Below are positions 35,748-48,623 of a stretch of DNA of 64,000 bases, one piece after another. Made by a program: the position numbers and the translations under genes. The stretch spans positions 248,001 through 312,000 of the forward strand of contig CAWEBX010000003.1 of NCBI GenBank assembly GCA_963807355.1, given 5' to 3'. The stretch comes from Nitrobacter sp963807355. Lineage in GTDB: Bacteria; Pseudomonadota; Alphaproteobacteria; Rhizobiales; Xanthobacteraceae. How positions within the stretch are numbered: position 1 is the stretch's first letter; each line of letters opens with the position of its first letter. A model generated the notes under the pieces. The model had not been told where the DNA came from. It made no database searches and saw nothing but the letters and a program-made list of their open reading frames with translations.

Positions 35748-36278
35748 ATGATGGTGAAATGGCGCACTATTTCCATGGTGTTCGCAGCAGCGATGCTGAG
35801 TGCGGCCGGGATCGAAACCACCGCCGTCGCCAAGGACTCCGCGCTATCCACCAGCGGACTGGCGGTTCCGCGTTATGTGAGCCTGAAGTCCGACCACGTG
35901 AACGTCCGCGCCGGTCCGACCAAGGATAACGACGTCGCCTGGGTCTATACCAAGGCCGGCCTCCCCGTCGAAATCACTGCGGAATTCGAGAATTGGCGCC
36001 GCATCCGGGACTCCGAGGGAGCCGAGGGTTGGGTCTATCACTCGCTGCTGTCAGGCCGTCGCACCGCAGTCGTCACGATGAAGACGAAGAACGACTTCGC
36101 GCTGCTGTATGATCGCGCGGATGTTCAAGGCAATGTGGCTGCCCGCTTGCAGGCTGGCGTCGTGGCGCAGGTCAAACATTGCGCGTCGGGATGGTGCCAT
36201 GTTGCGGGTGACGGCTTCGACGGCTGGATCGAGCAGCAGCGACTTTGGGGCGTCTATGCCGATGAGAAAATCAACTGA
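35748..36278 (+). CDS. Secreted double SH3-domain protein
   Basis: About 176 residues with a signal peptide (TISMVFAAAMLSAAGIETTAVA) and two bacterial SH3-like modules. The first, SLKSDHVNVRAGPTKDNDVA followed by GWVYHSLLSG, is typical SH3_3; the second ends GFDGWIEQQRLWGVY. Such proteins sit in the periplasm and often bind peptidoglycan or partner enzymes. The start may be either of two adjacent ATGs (35748 or 35751). No catalytic domain is present. Confidence 0.8.
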   Translation: MMVKWRTISMVFAAAMLSAAGIETTAVAKDSALSTSGLAVPRYVSLKSDHVNVRAGPTKDNDVAWVYTKAGLPVEITAEFENWRRIRDSEGAEGWVYHSLLSGRRTAVVTMKTKNDFALLYDRADVQGNVAARLQAGVVAQVKHCASGWCHVAGDGFDGWIEQQRLWGVYADEKIN

Positions 36279-36319
36279 TCGTCGTTCGGCCACGTTCGCC
36301 GGAACGTTGGACTAAACAC

Positions 36320-36355
36320 CTCTCACAAAAACAAATGCCCGGCGCAAGGCCGGGC
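36320..36355 (-). terminator. Rho-independent terminator of irr
   Basis: On the minus strand GCCCGGC and GCCGGGC make a 7-bp stem with loop CTTGC, followed by ATTTGTTTTTGT. It lies about 30 bases after the irr stop. Confidence 0.85.
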
Positions 36356-36387
36356 AGCGGGAACATCGTTCGAAACTGCGAGTTGCA

Positions 36388-36894
36388 TCACCGCTTCTTG
36401 CGCAGCCGCACAACCATATCGATACGGCTGATCTCGTAACCTTCCGGCACGTTCGGCATCTTCGGCAACACGAGATGCGGATCGAGGATGTCGACCAGTT
36501 CGTGATTGTTCTCAAGATAGAAGTGGTGATGGGCGGTGACGTTGGTATCGAAATACGTCTTGGTGCCGTCGACACTGACCTGGCGCAGCAGTCCGGCGTC
36601 GGTCAACTGATTGAGCGTGTTGTAAACGGTGGCAAGCGAAACGGGAACCTTGGCGAGAGTCGCTTCTTCGTAAAGCATTTCCGCCGTGAGATGGCGCGCG
36701 CCCTTGCCGAACAACAGCCAGCCAAGGGCCATACGCTGCCGTGTCGGCCGCAGCCCGACTGATTGCAGCATTTCGTTGACATCGTGCCAAGGGCAGCCGG
36801 TCAGAGTCGGCTGCCGCCCATGACCGACCGCCGATACATCATGGTCGTCCTCGGTCACAACTACGATGTTCTCGCTTGTACTCACGCTATGCAT
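36388..36894 (-). CDS. irr: Iron response regulator Irr (Fur family) with haem regulatory motif
   Basis: 168 residues. After a 30-residue N-terminal extension comes GCPWHDVNEML, in which Cys34-Pro35 is the haem regulatory motif described in Bradyrhizobium Irr. The winged helix (LRPTRQRMALGWLLF, SLATVYNTLNQL) follows, and the His cluster AHHHFYLENNHELVDI (H122-H124) is the second haem site. In Bradyrhizobium, haem binding triggers Irr degradation when iron is ample; when iron is scarce Irr represses haem synthesis and iron-using genes. It is transcribed away from fabA. Confidence 0.95.
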   Translation of the reverse strand: MHSVSTSENIVVVTEDDHDVSAVGHGRQPTLTGCPWHDVNEMLQSVGLRPTRQRMALGWLLFGKGARHLTAEMLYEEATLAKVPVSLATVYNTLNQLTDAGLLRQVSVDGTKTYFDTNVTAHHHFYLENNHELVDILDPHLVLPKMPNVPEGYEISRIDMVVRLRKKR

Positions 36895-37381
36895 CCGAAA
36901 AACTCTTAATCCAACCGTTAACCGTTCCCCAAGGGAGCTTACTGTCTCCTACTATAGGAAAGAAGGTCCTTAGATGCAAGTTTTTCGCAACTAGAACGGC
37001 TCAAAACTCGCATCCGAGTTCCGCGCATTTCAGCGGGCCTGACGCGAAGTACAAATTATATATATTTATCAATAAGTTACGTTTTTGGCCGGATCGCAAG
37101 TTGGGACGAAGGGTAACTGTCCCCGTAACCGCCACCTTACGATCGGCTTGGCAGGTCAGGCGAATCGCACGGTTGCCGGCCTCTCTCGAATCATCGCCTG
37201 CATCACATATGATCGCCAGACGCCCACGCGAAACGGGCGCTCTTTGCCCCCTCCGGACCCTGTGTTAGAGAGCCACGATGGCACTGATCGTTAGGATCAG
37301 TGTCCGTCTCAGTTGAAAAAGCGCACGTCTCGTGCGCCTTTCCAACCATCATTGCCCCCACAGAAAGAAAGGCCACGCAGC
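36895..37381. promoter_or_regulatory. irr-fabA divergent promoter region
   Basis: This 487-base gap between irr (-) and fabA (+) contains a tandem AACCGTT AACCGTT at 36913-36926 close to the irr start, an AT-rich run around 37048-37080 (ATTATATATATTTATCAATA), and no gene. I found no clear palindromic iron control element. Both promoters must lie here, but the boxes cannot be fixed by eye. Confidence 0.5.
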
Positions 37382-37906
37382 ATGCAGGACCGGCGCAGCA
37401 GCTATGATTACGAGGGTTTGCTGGCTTGCGGCCGGGGGGAGCTGTTCGGGCCGGGAAATGCCCAGTTGCCTTTGCCGCCGATGCTGATGTTCGATCGCAT
37501 CACCGACATCACTGAAGATGGCGGGGAGTTTGGAAAAGGATTGATCCGCGCCGAACTCGACGTCAAACCCGACCTCTGGTTCTTCGGCTGCCATTTCAAG
37601 GGCGATCCGGTGATGCCCGGCTGCCTTGGCCTCGATGCGCTATGGCAGATGGTTGGATTTTTTCTGGGCTGGACGGGCGGTGACGGCCGTGGACGTGCGC
37701 TCGGTATCGGCGACCTGAAGTTCTCCGGTCAGGTGCTGCCGCACATTCGCAAGGTCGTCTACAATGTCGACGTCAAGCGGGTGATGCGCTCGAAGCTCGT
37801 GCTCGGAATCGCGGACGGGTGGCTTTCCGCCGACGATGATATTATCTACCGCGCGAAAGACCTGAAGGTCGGTCTGTTCAAGCAGGATGCAAAACCGGGG
37901 ACGTGA
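37382..37906 (+). CDS. fabA: 3-hydroxyacyl-ACP dehydratase/isomerase FabA
   Basis: 174 residues, standard for FabA. FFGCHFKGDPVMPGCLGLDA carries the catalytic His71 and Asp85. It dehydrates 3-hydroxydecanoyl-ACP and isomerises the product to the cis-3 form, the branch point for unsaturated fatty acids. I chose the ATG at 37382 (MQDRRSSYDYEGLLA) to fit the family N-terminus. fabB and fabI follow on the same strand. Confidence 0.95.
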   Translation: MQDRRSSYDYEGLLACGRGELFGPGNAQLPLPPMLMFDRITDITEDGGEFGKGLIRAELDVKPDLWFFGCHFKGDPVMPGCLGLDALWQMVGFFLGWTGGDGRGRALGIGDLKFSGQVLPHIRKVVYNVDVKRVMRSKLVLGIADGWLSADDDIIYRAKDLKVGLFKQDAKPGT

Positions 37907-37988
37907 CGGCCGAGGTCGCCGGACGATGCAGATTGGGTTTTTGACGAGGACGCTTCATGAGACAATATGACTTTGATGTGAGGAGATC

Positions 37989-39212
37989 ATGAGGCGGGTG
38001 GTCGTCACGGGGATGGGCATTGTCTCGTCGATCGGAAACAATACTCAGGAAGTGCTGTCCAGTCTCTTTGAGGCCAAATCCGGCATCACGCGCGCGGAGA
38101 AGTATGCGGAGCTCGGTTTTCGCTCTCAGGTGCAGGGCGCGCCGACGCTGAATCCGGCCGACGTGATCGATCGTCGCGCGATGCGCTTCCTCGCCGAAGG
38201 CGCGGCATGGAATCACGTTGCGATGGAGCAGGCGATCCGCGATTCGGGTCTGGAGCCGAATGACATCTCCAACGAGCGAACCGGAATCATCATGGGTTCC
38301 GGTGGCCCGTCCGCTCGTACAATCGTGGAAGCGGCTGACATTACCCGCAGCAAAGGACCCAAGCGCGTCGGTCCGTTCGCGGTGCCCAAAGCGATGTCAT
38401 CCACCGCGTCGGCGACGCTCGCCACCTGGTTCAAGATCAAGGGGGTCAACTACACGATTTCATCGGCCTGCGCGACGTCCAACCACTGTATCGGCAACGC
38501 CTATGAGACCATTCAGATCGGCAAGCAGGACATCATTTTCGCCGGCGGTTGTGAGGAACTCGACTGGTCGCTCTCGGTGCTGTTCGACGCCATGGGCGCG
38601 ATGTCCTCGAAATACAACGATACGCCGGCGACAGCCTCGCGTGCCTATGACGTCAGTCGCGACGGCTTCGTGATCGCCGGCGGCGCCGGCGTCGTGGTTC
38701 TGGAAGAACTCGAGCACGCGAAGGCCCGCGGCGCACGCATTTACGGCGAAGTCGTCGGCTATGGCGCAACGTCCGACGGCTACGACATGGTTGCGCCGTC
38801 GGGCGAGGGCGCCGAGCGCTGCATGAAGATGGCGATGTCGACGGTGAAAACGAAAGTCGACTACATCAACCCGCATGCGACCTCGACGCCAGCGGGGGAT
38901 CCGCCGGAAATCGAGGCGATCCGCAAGGTGTTCGGCACTGGTGACAAGTGCCCACCGATTTCCGCTACCAAGTCGCTGACTGGACATTCGCTCGGCGCGA
39001 CCGGCGTACAGGAAGCGATCTATTCGCTTCTGATGATGAACAACGGCTTCATTTGCGAAAGCGCCAACATCACCGAACTCGATCCGGTGTTCGCGGATAT
39101 GCCGATTGTGCGTAAGCGTATCGACAACGCCAAAATTGGCACGGCGATGTCGAACTCGTTTGGTTTCGGCGGGACCAATGCCACGCTGGTGTTCAAACGA
39201 TTAGATGCGTAA
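37989..39212 (+). CDS. fabB: 3-oxoacyl-ACP synthase I FabB
   Basis: 407 residues with the condensing-enzyme triad: Cys161 in SSACATSNHC, His296 in NPHATSTPAGD and His333 in TGHSLGATG. It extends acyl chains and, with FabA, is needed for unsaturated fatty acids. A good ribosome site, GTGAGGAG, precedes the ATG. The gap after fabA is 82 bases and holds no terminator, so co-transcription is likely. Confidence 0.96.
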   Translation: MRRVVVTGMGIVSSIGNNTQEVLSSLFEAKSGITRAEKYAELGFRSQVQGAPTLNPADVIDRRAMRFLAEGAAWNHVAMEQAIRDSGLEPNDISNERTGIIMGSGGPSARTIVEAADITRSKGPKRVGPFAVPKAMSSTASATLATWFKIKGVNYTISSACATSNHCIGNAYETIQIGKQDIIFAGGCEELDWSLSVLFDAMGAMSSKYNDTPATASRAYDVSRDGFVIAGGAGVVVLEELEHAKARGARIYGEVVGYGATSDGYDMVAPSGEGAERCMKMAMSTVKTKVDYINPHATSTPAGDPPEIEAIRKVFGTGDKCPPISATKSLTGHSLGATGVQEAIYSLLMMNNGFICESANITELDPVFADMPIVRKRIDNAKIGTAMSNSFGFGGTNATLVFKRLDA

Positions 39213-39333
39213 TCGGTTTGAGCGGCGGTGCTGAAGATCTGCGGCGTCGCGGCGATATCGATATTGTCAAGACCGGGCTTAGCGCGAAGCATGTCTTGCG
39301 CGGATGACCCGGCCATCCAAACCTTTTAACCTG

Positions 39334-39384
39334 TCCACGTCGCTAAGGCGTGGATGCCCGGCACGGGGCCGGGGACGACGAAGT
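39334..39384 (+). repeat. Half copy of palindromic repeat family C
   Basis: CCACGT/CGTGG arms (39334 region) and GCCCGG with GGCCGGG form the two hairpins of the right half of the family C element. It ends a few bases before the fabI start ATG at 39390, much as another copy ends just before trpB. Confidence 0.6.
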
Positions 39385-39389
39385 CTCGC

Positions 39390-40223
39390 ATGACACACCT
39401 GATGCAAGGCAAGCGCGGCTTGATCATGGGGGTCGCCAACGACCACTCGATCGCCTGGGGTATCGCCAAGACACTGGCTGCGCACGGCGCGGAACTGGCC
39501 TTCACCTACCAGGGCGAGGCGCTGGCCAAACGGGTCAGGCCGCTCGCCGAATCGGTTGGCAGCAAAATGGTGCTGCCGTGCGATGTCGAGGACATCGCCT
39601 CTGTCGACAAGGTGTTCGCCGATATCGGCAAGGCCTGGGGCAAAATGGATTTCCTGGTTCATGCCATCGCGTTCTCCGACAAGAGCGAACTGAATGGCCG
39701 TTATGCCGACACGACGCGCGCGAATTTTGCGCGCACAATGCTGATCTCGTGTTTCGCCTTCACCGAAGCCGCGAAACGCGCCGCTGCCCTGATGCCGGAC
39801 GGCGGCAGCATGCTCACGCTGACATATAACGGCGGCGACCGCGCGATGCCGAACTACAACGTGATGGGCGTCGCTAAGGCAGGGCTGGAAGCATCGGTGC
39901 GCTATCTGGCGGTCGATTTCGGCGGGCAGAACATCCGCGTCAATGCCATTTCGGCCGGCCCGATCCGCACGCTGGCCGGGGCCGGGATCGGCGATGCACG
40001 CTTCATGTTTGCGTTCCAGCAGAAGCATTCGCCGCGAGGACGTGGCGTCAGTCTCGATGAGCTTGGCGGCGCCGGGCTTTATTTGTTGTCGGATCTGTCC
40101 GGCGGGGTTACCGGCGAGATTCATTTCGTCGATTCCGGCTACAACATCATTGCGATGCCGCAGCCCGACGCGCTGCGCAGCGACGGCATGAGCAACGGCG
40201 CGTCGAACCATGCGGCGAAGTAG
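39390..40223 (+). CDS. fabI: Enoyl-ACP reductase (NADH) FabI
   Basis: 277 residues, a short-chain dehydrogenase-type reductase. GLIMGVANDHSIAWGIAK binds NADH, and the catalytic pair is Tyr156 and Lys163 in YNVMGVAKAGLEASVRY. It performs the last step of each fatty acid elongation cycle and is the triclosan target in other bacteria. The ATG at 39390 (MTHLMQGKRGLI) is chosen by homology; the frame is open 12 codons upstream, within the family C repeat. Confidence 0.95.
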   Translation: MTHLMQGKRGLIMGVANDHSIAWGIAKTLAAHGAELAFTYQGEALAKRVRPLAESVGSKMVLPCDVEDIASVDKVFADIGKAWGKMDFLVHAIAFSDKSELNGRYADTTRANFARTMLISCFAFTEAAKRAAALMPDGGSMLTLTYNGGDRAMPNYNVMGVAKAGLEASVRYLAVDFGGQNIRVNAISAGPIRTLAGAGIGDARFMFAFQQKHSPRGRGVSLDELGGAGLYLLSDLSGGVTGEIHFVDSGYNIIAMPQPDALRSDGMSNGASNHAAK

Positions 40224-40276
40224 GGCTCTGAAGCGGCGCGTTAGTCGCGTCTTCTCTCACAAGCGAAAAAGCTAAA

Positions 40277-40873
40277 TCATCCTGCTGCGATTTTCTCCGC
40301 ACGTTGAAACGCCGGCCGCGTCATGCAGCGGTCGATGTAGCGATCGAACGACGGGCGCGACGGCACCATCTTGAATTGGCGGATCGCGAAATTCAGTCCG
40401 GAGCCGATTACGATGTCGGCGGCAGAGAAGTCGTTGCCGAGAATCCACGGCCCCTTTTCCAGCGCTTTGTCGAGCACATTGAACACCTGAGTGGCGTTCC
40501 CCCACGCGGCCGTGCTCGACGGCACCTCGAGCTTGGTGAAAATCTGGATCAATGCCGGCTCGATGCAGCTCGGTCCGAAGAACAGCCATTGCAGATATTT
40601 TGCCCGGCGCGCATCGCCGAGCGGCGGGGCTAGCTTTGCATCCGGAAAACGCTCGGCGACATAGGCGCAGATCGCCGCCACCTCGGCGGTCGCAATATCG
40701 CCGTCAGTCAGTGCGGGCACCTTGCCCATCGGGTTGATGGCGAGAAATTCCGGCGCTTTCTGCGCGCCGGTTGAGATGTCGATCAAGACCCGCTCGTAGG
40801 GTTGTCCGGTTTCCTCCATCAGCCAGAGCGTAGTGAACGAACGCGAGCGCGGCGACCAGTAGAGTTTCATCAT
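40277..40873 (-). CDS. Glutathione S-transferase family protein
   Basis: 198 residues. The N-terminal thioredoxin-like domain reads MKLYWSPRSRSFTTLWLMEE and NPMGKVPALTDGD (cis-Pro), followed by an all-helical C-terminal domain with NDFSAADIVIGSGLNFA, the capping-box Asp. The expected activity is glutathione conjugation or thiol transfer. A Ser at WSPRSRS is the likely catalytic residue. It lies downstream of katG on the same strand, which fits an oxidative-stress role but does not prove one. Confidence 0.85.
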   Translation of the reverse strand: MMKLYWSPRSRSFTTLWLMEETGQPYERVLIDISTGAQKAPEFLAINPMGKVPALTDGDIATAEVAAICAYVAERFPDAKLAPPLGDARRAKYLQWLFFGPSCIEPALIQIFTKLEVPSSTAAWGNATQVFNVLDKALEKGPWILGNDFSAADIVIGSGLNFAIRQFKMVPSRPSFDRYIDRCMTRPAFQRAEKIAAG

Positions 40874-40975
40874 CGAACAGTTATCCTTTTGTCCAGCGAT
40901 CGTTTGGCCGTTGGTGTGGCGGGCTGGATGGCCCCTTGTAAGTGAACGGGATGGCCATATCGCGACACAAGTGAC

Positions 40976-41006
40976 GAAGCCCCTGCGATGAGATCACAGG
41001 GGCTTC
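40976..41006. terminator. Hairpin downstream of katG
   Basis: GAAGCCCCTG and CAGGGGCTTC form perfect 10-bp arms around an 11-base loop, 53 bases past the katG stop. No T-run follows on the minus strand, so it is a strong hairpin but not a textbook terminator. Confidence 0.6.
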
Positions 41007-41058
41007 GTGTTGAACTGCATTTTGCGACGAGAATCGCCGCGTGGTGCGATCGCCGCGA

Positions 41059-43251
<2,193 letters not shown>

Positions 43252-43484
43252 GATTGTCTCCGATGCTGTGCTGTCGCGTTGCCGATGGCCGCCTTGGCAA
43301 CCCAGAAGCCGCGGTCATCCCGATGGAGGCGTCAACGCGGAACCATGCTTGTCCGTTCGGGTGCGCCGGCGCTGATGGTGACAAAGGTTAGGCCCGACGG
43401 TGCCGCAGTCCTCCGGCAACACGAGGATGACCGCAGTTTGGGAGAAGTTTTTGATAAGGTCCAGTCGATTTGCCTCCACACCGT

Positions 43485-43496
43485 GATAAGCTTATC
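43485..43496. promoter_or_regulatory. Palindrome in the katG-oxyR divergent region, candidate OxyR site
   Basis: GATAAGCTTATC is a perfect 12-bp palindrome ending 9 bases before the oxyR start. GATAAG also occurs at 43453, 32 bases (about three helical turns) upstream. OxyR tetramers bind several spaced ATAG-like elements, and self-repression from a site at its own start is common in the family. Confidence 0.5.
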
Positions 43497-43505
43497 TGAT
43501 CGGCA

Positions 43506-44420
43506 ATGGTCACGCTCAGACAGCTCCGCTACCTCGCCGCGCTCGCGCGCCACTGTCATTTCGGACGCGCCGCGGAGGCTTGCGCCATCACCCAGCCGGC
43601 GCTGTCGATGCAGATTCGGGAGTTGGAACACTTTCTTGGCGTCACGCTGGTGGAACGGCGTCCCGGCGAGGTACTGCTGACCGAGCTCGGCCGGGAGATC
43701 TCCCGCCGTGCTGAAGACGTGCTGGCGTCGGCGCGCGATCTTGTCGATTTCGCCCGCCATCGCGCAAGCCCCCTGACGGGACGCCTGACGCTTGGCATCA
43801 TCCCGTCGCTGGCGCCGTATCTGCTGCCGCGTATCCTGCCCGCGCTGCAATCGAAGTTTCCCGAGTTGCAGCTTGAACTACGGGAAACGCAGACGCGGCT
43901 GCTTGTCGAGGAGATCAAGGGCGGTGCGCTCGACGCGGCCATGCTGGCGTTGCCGCTCGGCGAGCCCGACATCGATACGCTCGAACTTTTCAACGACCTG
44001 TTCCTGCTCGCGGTTCCGGCAAGCGATCCCCGGTCCTGCGAACGTCGTGTCGCCGCGCAAGACATCGATCAGTCGCGCCTGATCCTGCTCGAGGACGGCC
44101 ACTGCCTGCGCGATCAGGCTTTGGCGTTCTGCGCCACGATCCCGCGTGGGCCGACGCCGGGCGCAACCGGCATGACATTCGGCGCATCCAGCCTTGCCAC
44201 GGTGATGCAGATGGTCGCTGGTGGTTATGGCGTGACTCTAATCCCGCAGATCGCCGCCGATGTCGAGGCGCGCGACAGCCGCGTGAAATTTCTACGGCTG
44301 GAAGAGCCGCAACCCGGCCGCAGCATCGGACTGGCCTTCCGCAAGACCTCTCCGCGCAAGGCTGATTTCGAGGCGTTGGGCGATGTGGTTAAGGATTGTG
44401 TTGCGACGAACAGCTCCTAA
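43506..44420 (+). CDS. oxyR: Peroxide-sensing LysR-type regulator OxyR
   Basis: 304 residues. The N-terminal helix-turn-helix (LRQLRYLAALARHCHFGRAAEA) is followed by the substrate domain with LLEDGHCLRDQALAFC. Cys200 and Cys209 match E. coli OxyR Cys199 and Cys208, which form the disulfide switch on contact with peroxide. It lies divergent from katG, its classic target. Confidence 0.95.
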   Translation: MVTLRQLRYLAALARHCHFGRAAEACAITQPALSMQIRELEHFLGVTLVERRPGEVLLTELGREISRRAEDVLASARDLVDFARHRASPLTGRLTLGIIPSLAPYLLPRILPALQSKFPELQLELRETQTRLLVEEIKGGALDAAMLALPLGEPDIDTLELFNDLFLLAVPASDPRSCERRVAAQDIDQSRLILLEDGHCLRDQALAFCATIPRGPTPGATGMTFGASSLATVMQMVAGGYGVTLIPQIAADVEARDSRVKFLRLEEPQPGRSIGLAFRKTSPRKADFEALGDVVKDCVATNSS

Positions 44421-44583
44421 CCCTTCCCTGCAAGCGGGAGAGGGAGCTGGCTGTACTCCGATGAAGCGTTTCCATCGAAAGAAGCGCTCTAGAGCCTTCT
44501 ACTTCTGATAGGATCAGAAGCGGGACTCTATGATTTTGATTTGACGCGTTTTCAACCGGTGCCCACTTTCGCTTGAAAGCGCT
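44418..44583 (-). repeat. Repeat tract: family B fragment next to a reversed family A copy
   Basis: From the oxyR stop there is CCCTTCCCTGCAAGCGGGA and GAGAGGGAGC (family B, 44420-44450). From 44485 to 44583 a family A element lies in reverse orientation: CTTCTGAT/ATCAGAAG hairpin (44502-44520), GACGCGTTTTC, then ACCGGTGCCCACTTTCGC. The tract fills the convergent gap between oxyR and pnp. Confidence 0.7.
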
Positions 44584-44585
44584 CA

Positions 44586-44612
44586 ACGAAAAAAGGCGGC
44601 TCGAAAGCCGCC
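44586..44612 (-). terminator. Rho-independent terminator of pnp
   Basis: On the minus strand GGCGGCT and AGCCGCC form a 7-bp stem with loop TTCG, followed by TTTTTTCGTT. It lies about 30 bases after the pnp stop. Confidence 0.88.
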
Positions 44613-44643
44613 CTTTCGTAACTTTGACTGCGCCTGACGACGC

Positions 44644-46797
<2,154 letters not shown>

Positions 46798-47016
46798 CTT
46801 GTTGTCTTTCATGGGTTCACGAAAGCACGGACGCCAGACGCAAAGACCATGCGCAAGATTGCGGGACGCTGGCCACAACGATCGTTGCTGTGTCAGCGTC
46901 CGGCGATCCTGCCATGGTCTTCAGGTCTTGAATGGCGTCCATCCTTCCGATGGTACGGGCATTTGACCCGTCATCGCCCAGCCGCCGGATTGCTGCTGGA
47001 CACGCTTTTCTTGGGC

Positions 47017-47059
47017 GTGATCTGTTTGCAAAAAGCGCATTTCGTTTTTTGCAGATCAC
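47017..47059 (-). ncRNA. Hairpin in the rpsO-pnp intercistronic region
   Basis: GTGATCTG and GCAAAAA on one side pair with TTTTTGC and AGATCAC on the other, interrupted by TTT, around an 11-base loop. It lies 61 bases after rpsO and about 220 bases before pnp. In E. coli a hairpin at this place is cut by RNase III and starts PNPase autocontrol. Here the role is inferred from position and shape. The rest of the 322-base gap shows no gene. Confidence 0.6.
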
Positions 47060-47119
47060 ACACATGGCGCGGACATTCAGTCCACGCATCAAGCGCGCAA
47101 GGATGCGCGCGGACTTTGC

Positions 47120-47389
47120 TCAACGGCGGATATTGTGCTTCTCCAGCAGAGCCTTGTAACGCGCCTCGTCCTTCTTCTTGATATAATCGAGAAGGGAACG
47201 ACGCGTGGAGACCAGCTTCAGGAGACCACGACGGGAGTGATTATCCTTGGTATGGCTCTTGAAATGGTTCGTAAGATTGGAGATGCGTTCCGACAGGATC
47301 GCGACCTGAACCTCCGGCGAACCGGTATCGCCCGACTTGCGGGCGCTGGACTTGATGATTTCCGCTTTGCGTTCGGCGGTCACCGACAT
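47120..47389 (-). CDS. rpsO: 30S ribosomal protein S15
   Basis: 89 residues, exact family length. SGDTGSPEVQVAILSERI and HSRRGLLKLVSTRRSLLDYI are diagnostic for S15, which binds 16S rRNA early in 30S assembly. It sits between truB and pnp, as in most proteobacteria. Confidence 0.98.
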   Translation of the reverse strand: MSVTAERKAEIIKSSARKSGDTGSPEVQVAILSERISNLTNHFKSHTKDNHSRRGLLKLVSTRRSLLDYIKKKDEARYKALLEKHNIRR

Positions 47390-47391
47390 CG

Positions 47392-48618
47392 TCAGCCTCT
47401 TTCGTTTTCGTTGCGGCCGGAACTGGCTGTCAGCCCGGTCAGGTTGAATACGCGCTTGGGGATGAGTTCGCCGTGCCCCAGTTCGGCGAGGGCCAGCAAC
47501 CGGCCCGCCACCGTGACATAGACAACGCCGCTACTCTGGGGTGCATCCCGTCCGCGCAACAAAACGGCCTGGCCCCGATGGAGCCTTGCCGCATCAGCCC
47601 GAGTGACGGCCAGCGCCGGGATGTCGTCCAGCGCGGTCTCAACGGGCAGAAGAGCGTCCGCGAGGTTTCCCTCGCCGGACGCGGCTCTATTGCACAAAGC
47701 TTCCAATTCTTCCAGCGGAATCATGTCCGCCTCGCCGAAAGGGCCGACGAGCGTCCGCCGGAGCGAGCTGATGTGGCCGTAACAGCCAAGAATCCGCCCG
47801 ATATCGCGGGCCAGCGCCCGCACATAGGTACCCTTGCCACACTCGGCCTCGAACGCGGACCGGCCATCATCGGTGTGTTCGACAACGGTCAGTTGGTGAA
47901 TTTCGACCTGTCGCGGCTGCAAAGCGACGGTCTCGCCGTCGCGGGCGAGGTCATAGGCTCGTTCACCCTGGATCTTGATCGCGGAATATTGCGGCGGGGT
48001 CTGCTCGATCGTGCCGGTGAAGCGCGGTAGCAGCGCCCGGACCGCGTCCGCATCGGGGCGGTTCGCGCTCGTCGCCGTAACCCGGCCCTCGCTGTCGTCG
48101 GTATCGCGCTCCTCGCCCCATTGCACCGTGAAGCGGTAGCGCTTGCGGCCGTCCATGACGAAAGGAACGGTTTTGGTGGCTTCGCCAAGCGCGATCGGCA
48201 GACCGCCCGAGGCCAGTGGATCGAGCGTGCCGGCGTGCCCGGCGCGTTTGGCCGAAAACAGCCGCTTCACGACCGCCACCGCATGGGTCGAGGTCATGCC
48301 GATGGGCTTGTCGAGAATCACCCAGCCATGCACGTCGCGCCTGTCGCGGCGCGGCTGGTTGTTCTGTTTCTTTCTTCCCTCTCCCGCTTGCGGGGTGGGG
48401 TGGGAAACCTCACTCGTCTGATGGGTCGCAGAGGAAAACTCCCCCACCCCAATCCTCTCGGAGCGAGTTCTGCTCTCTTCGGGCTCCGAGCGGGAGAGGG
48501 AGCTGTCCTCGTCATGTGGCGATGTGTCGGAAAAATTATTTCCGCGATCAGAATTATTTTTCTCGGGCCTGTCCGATTCGCCGATTGGCGAATCGAATGC
48601 GCCGTTTTGCATCGTCAT
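47392..48618 (-). CDS. truB: tRNA pseudouridine-55 synthase TruB with a repeat-encoded N-terminal extension
   Basis: 408 residues; the TruB core begins near residue 95 with HGWVILDKPIGMTSTHAV. RAGHAGTLDPLASGGLPIA has the catalytic Asp, and GTYVRALARDIG and RTLVGPFG follow. It makes pseudouridine 55 in the T-loop of tRNAs. The first 94 residues have no TruB homology; about residues 37-85 are read from a family B palindromic repeat (48361-48512). No ATG lies between residue 3 and the core, so the repeat is either translated or a non-ATG start downstream is used. Confidence 0.93.
   Translation of the reverse strand: MTMQNGAFDSPIGESDRPEKNNSDRGNNFSDTSPHDEDSSLSRSEPEESRTRSERIGVGEFSSATHQTSEVSHPTPQAGEGRKKQNNQPRRDRRDVHGWVILDKPIGMTSTHAVAVVKRLFSAKRAGHAGTLDPLASGGLPIALGEATKTVPFVMDGRKRYRFTVQWGEERDTDDSEGRVTATSANRPDADAVRALLPRFTGTIEQTPPQYSAIKIQGERAYDLARDGETVALQPRQVEIHQLTVVEHTDDGRSAFEAECGKGTYVRALARDIGRILGCYGHISSLRRTLVGPFGEADMIPLEELEALCNRAASGEGNLADALLPVETALDDIPALAVTRADAARLHRGQAVLLRGRDAPQSSGVVYVTVAGRLLALAELGHGELIPKRVFNLTGLTASSGRNENERG
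48361..48512. repeat. Family B palindromic repeat inside the truB reading frame
   Basis: About 150 bp. Left end CCCTCTCCCGCTTGCGGGG; right end GAGCGGGAGAGGGAGC. The middle has GGGTGGGGTGGG facing CCCCCACCCC. The same kind of element is normally intergenic (see 34321 and 44418). Here its length keeps the frame of truB open. Confidence 0.75.
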
Positions 48619-48623
48619 GATCG

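Noticed and set aside
46817..47092. Small ORF on - between rpsO and pnp
   Set aside because: It overlaps the intercistronic hairpin, lacks a ribosome site and has no known family.
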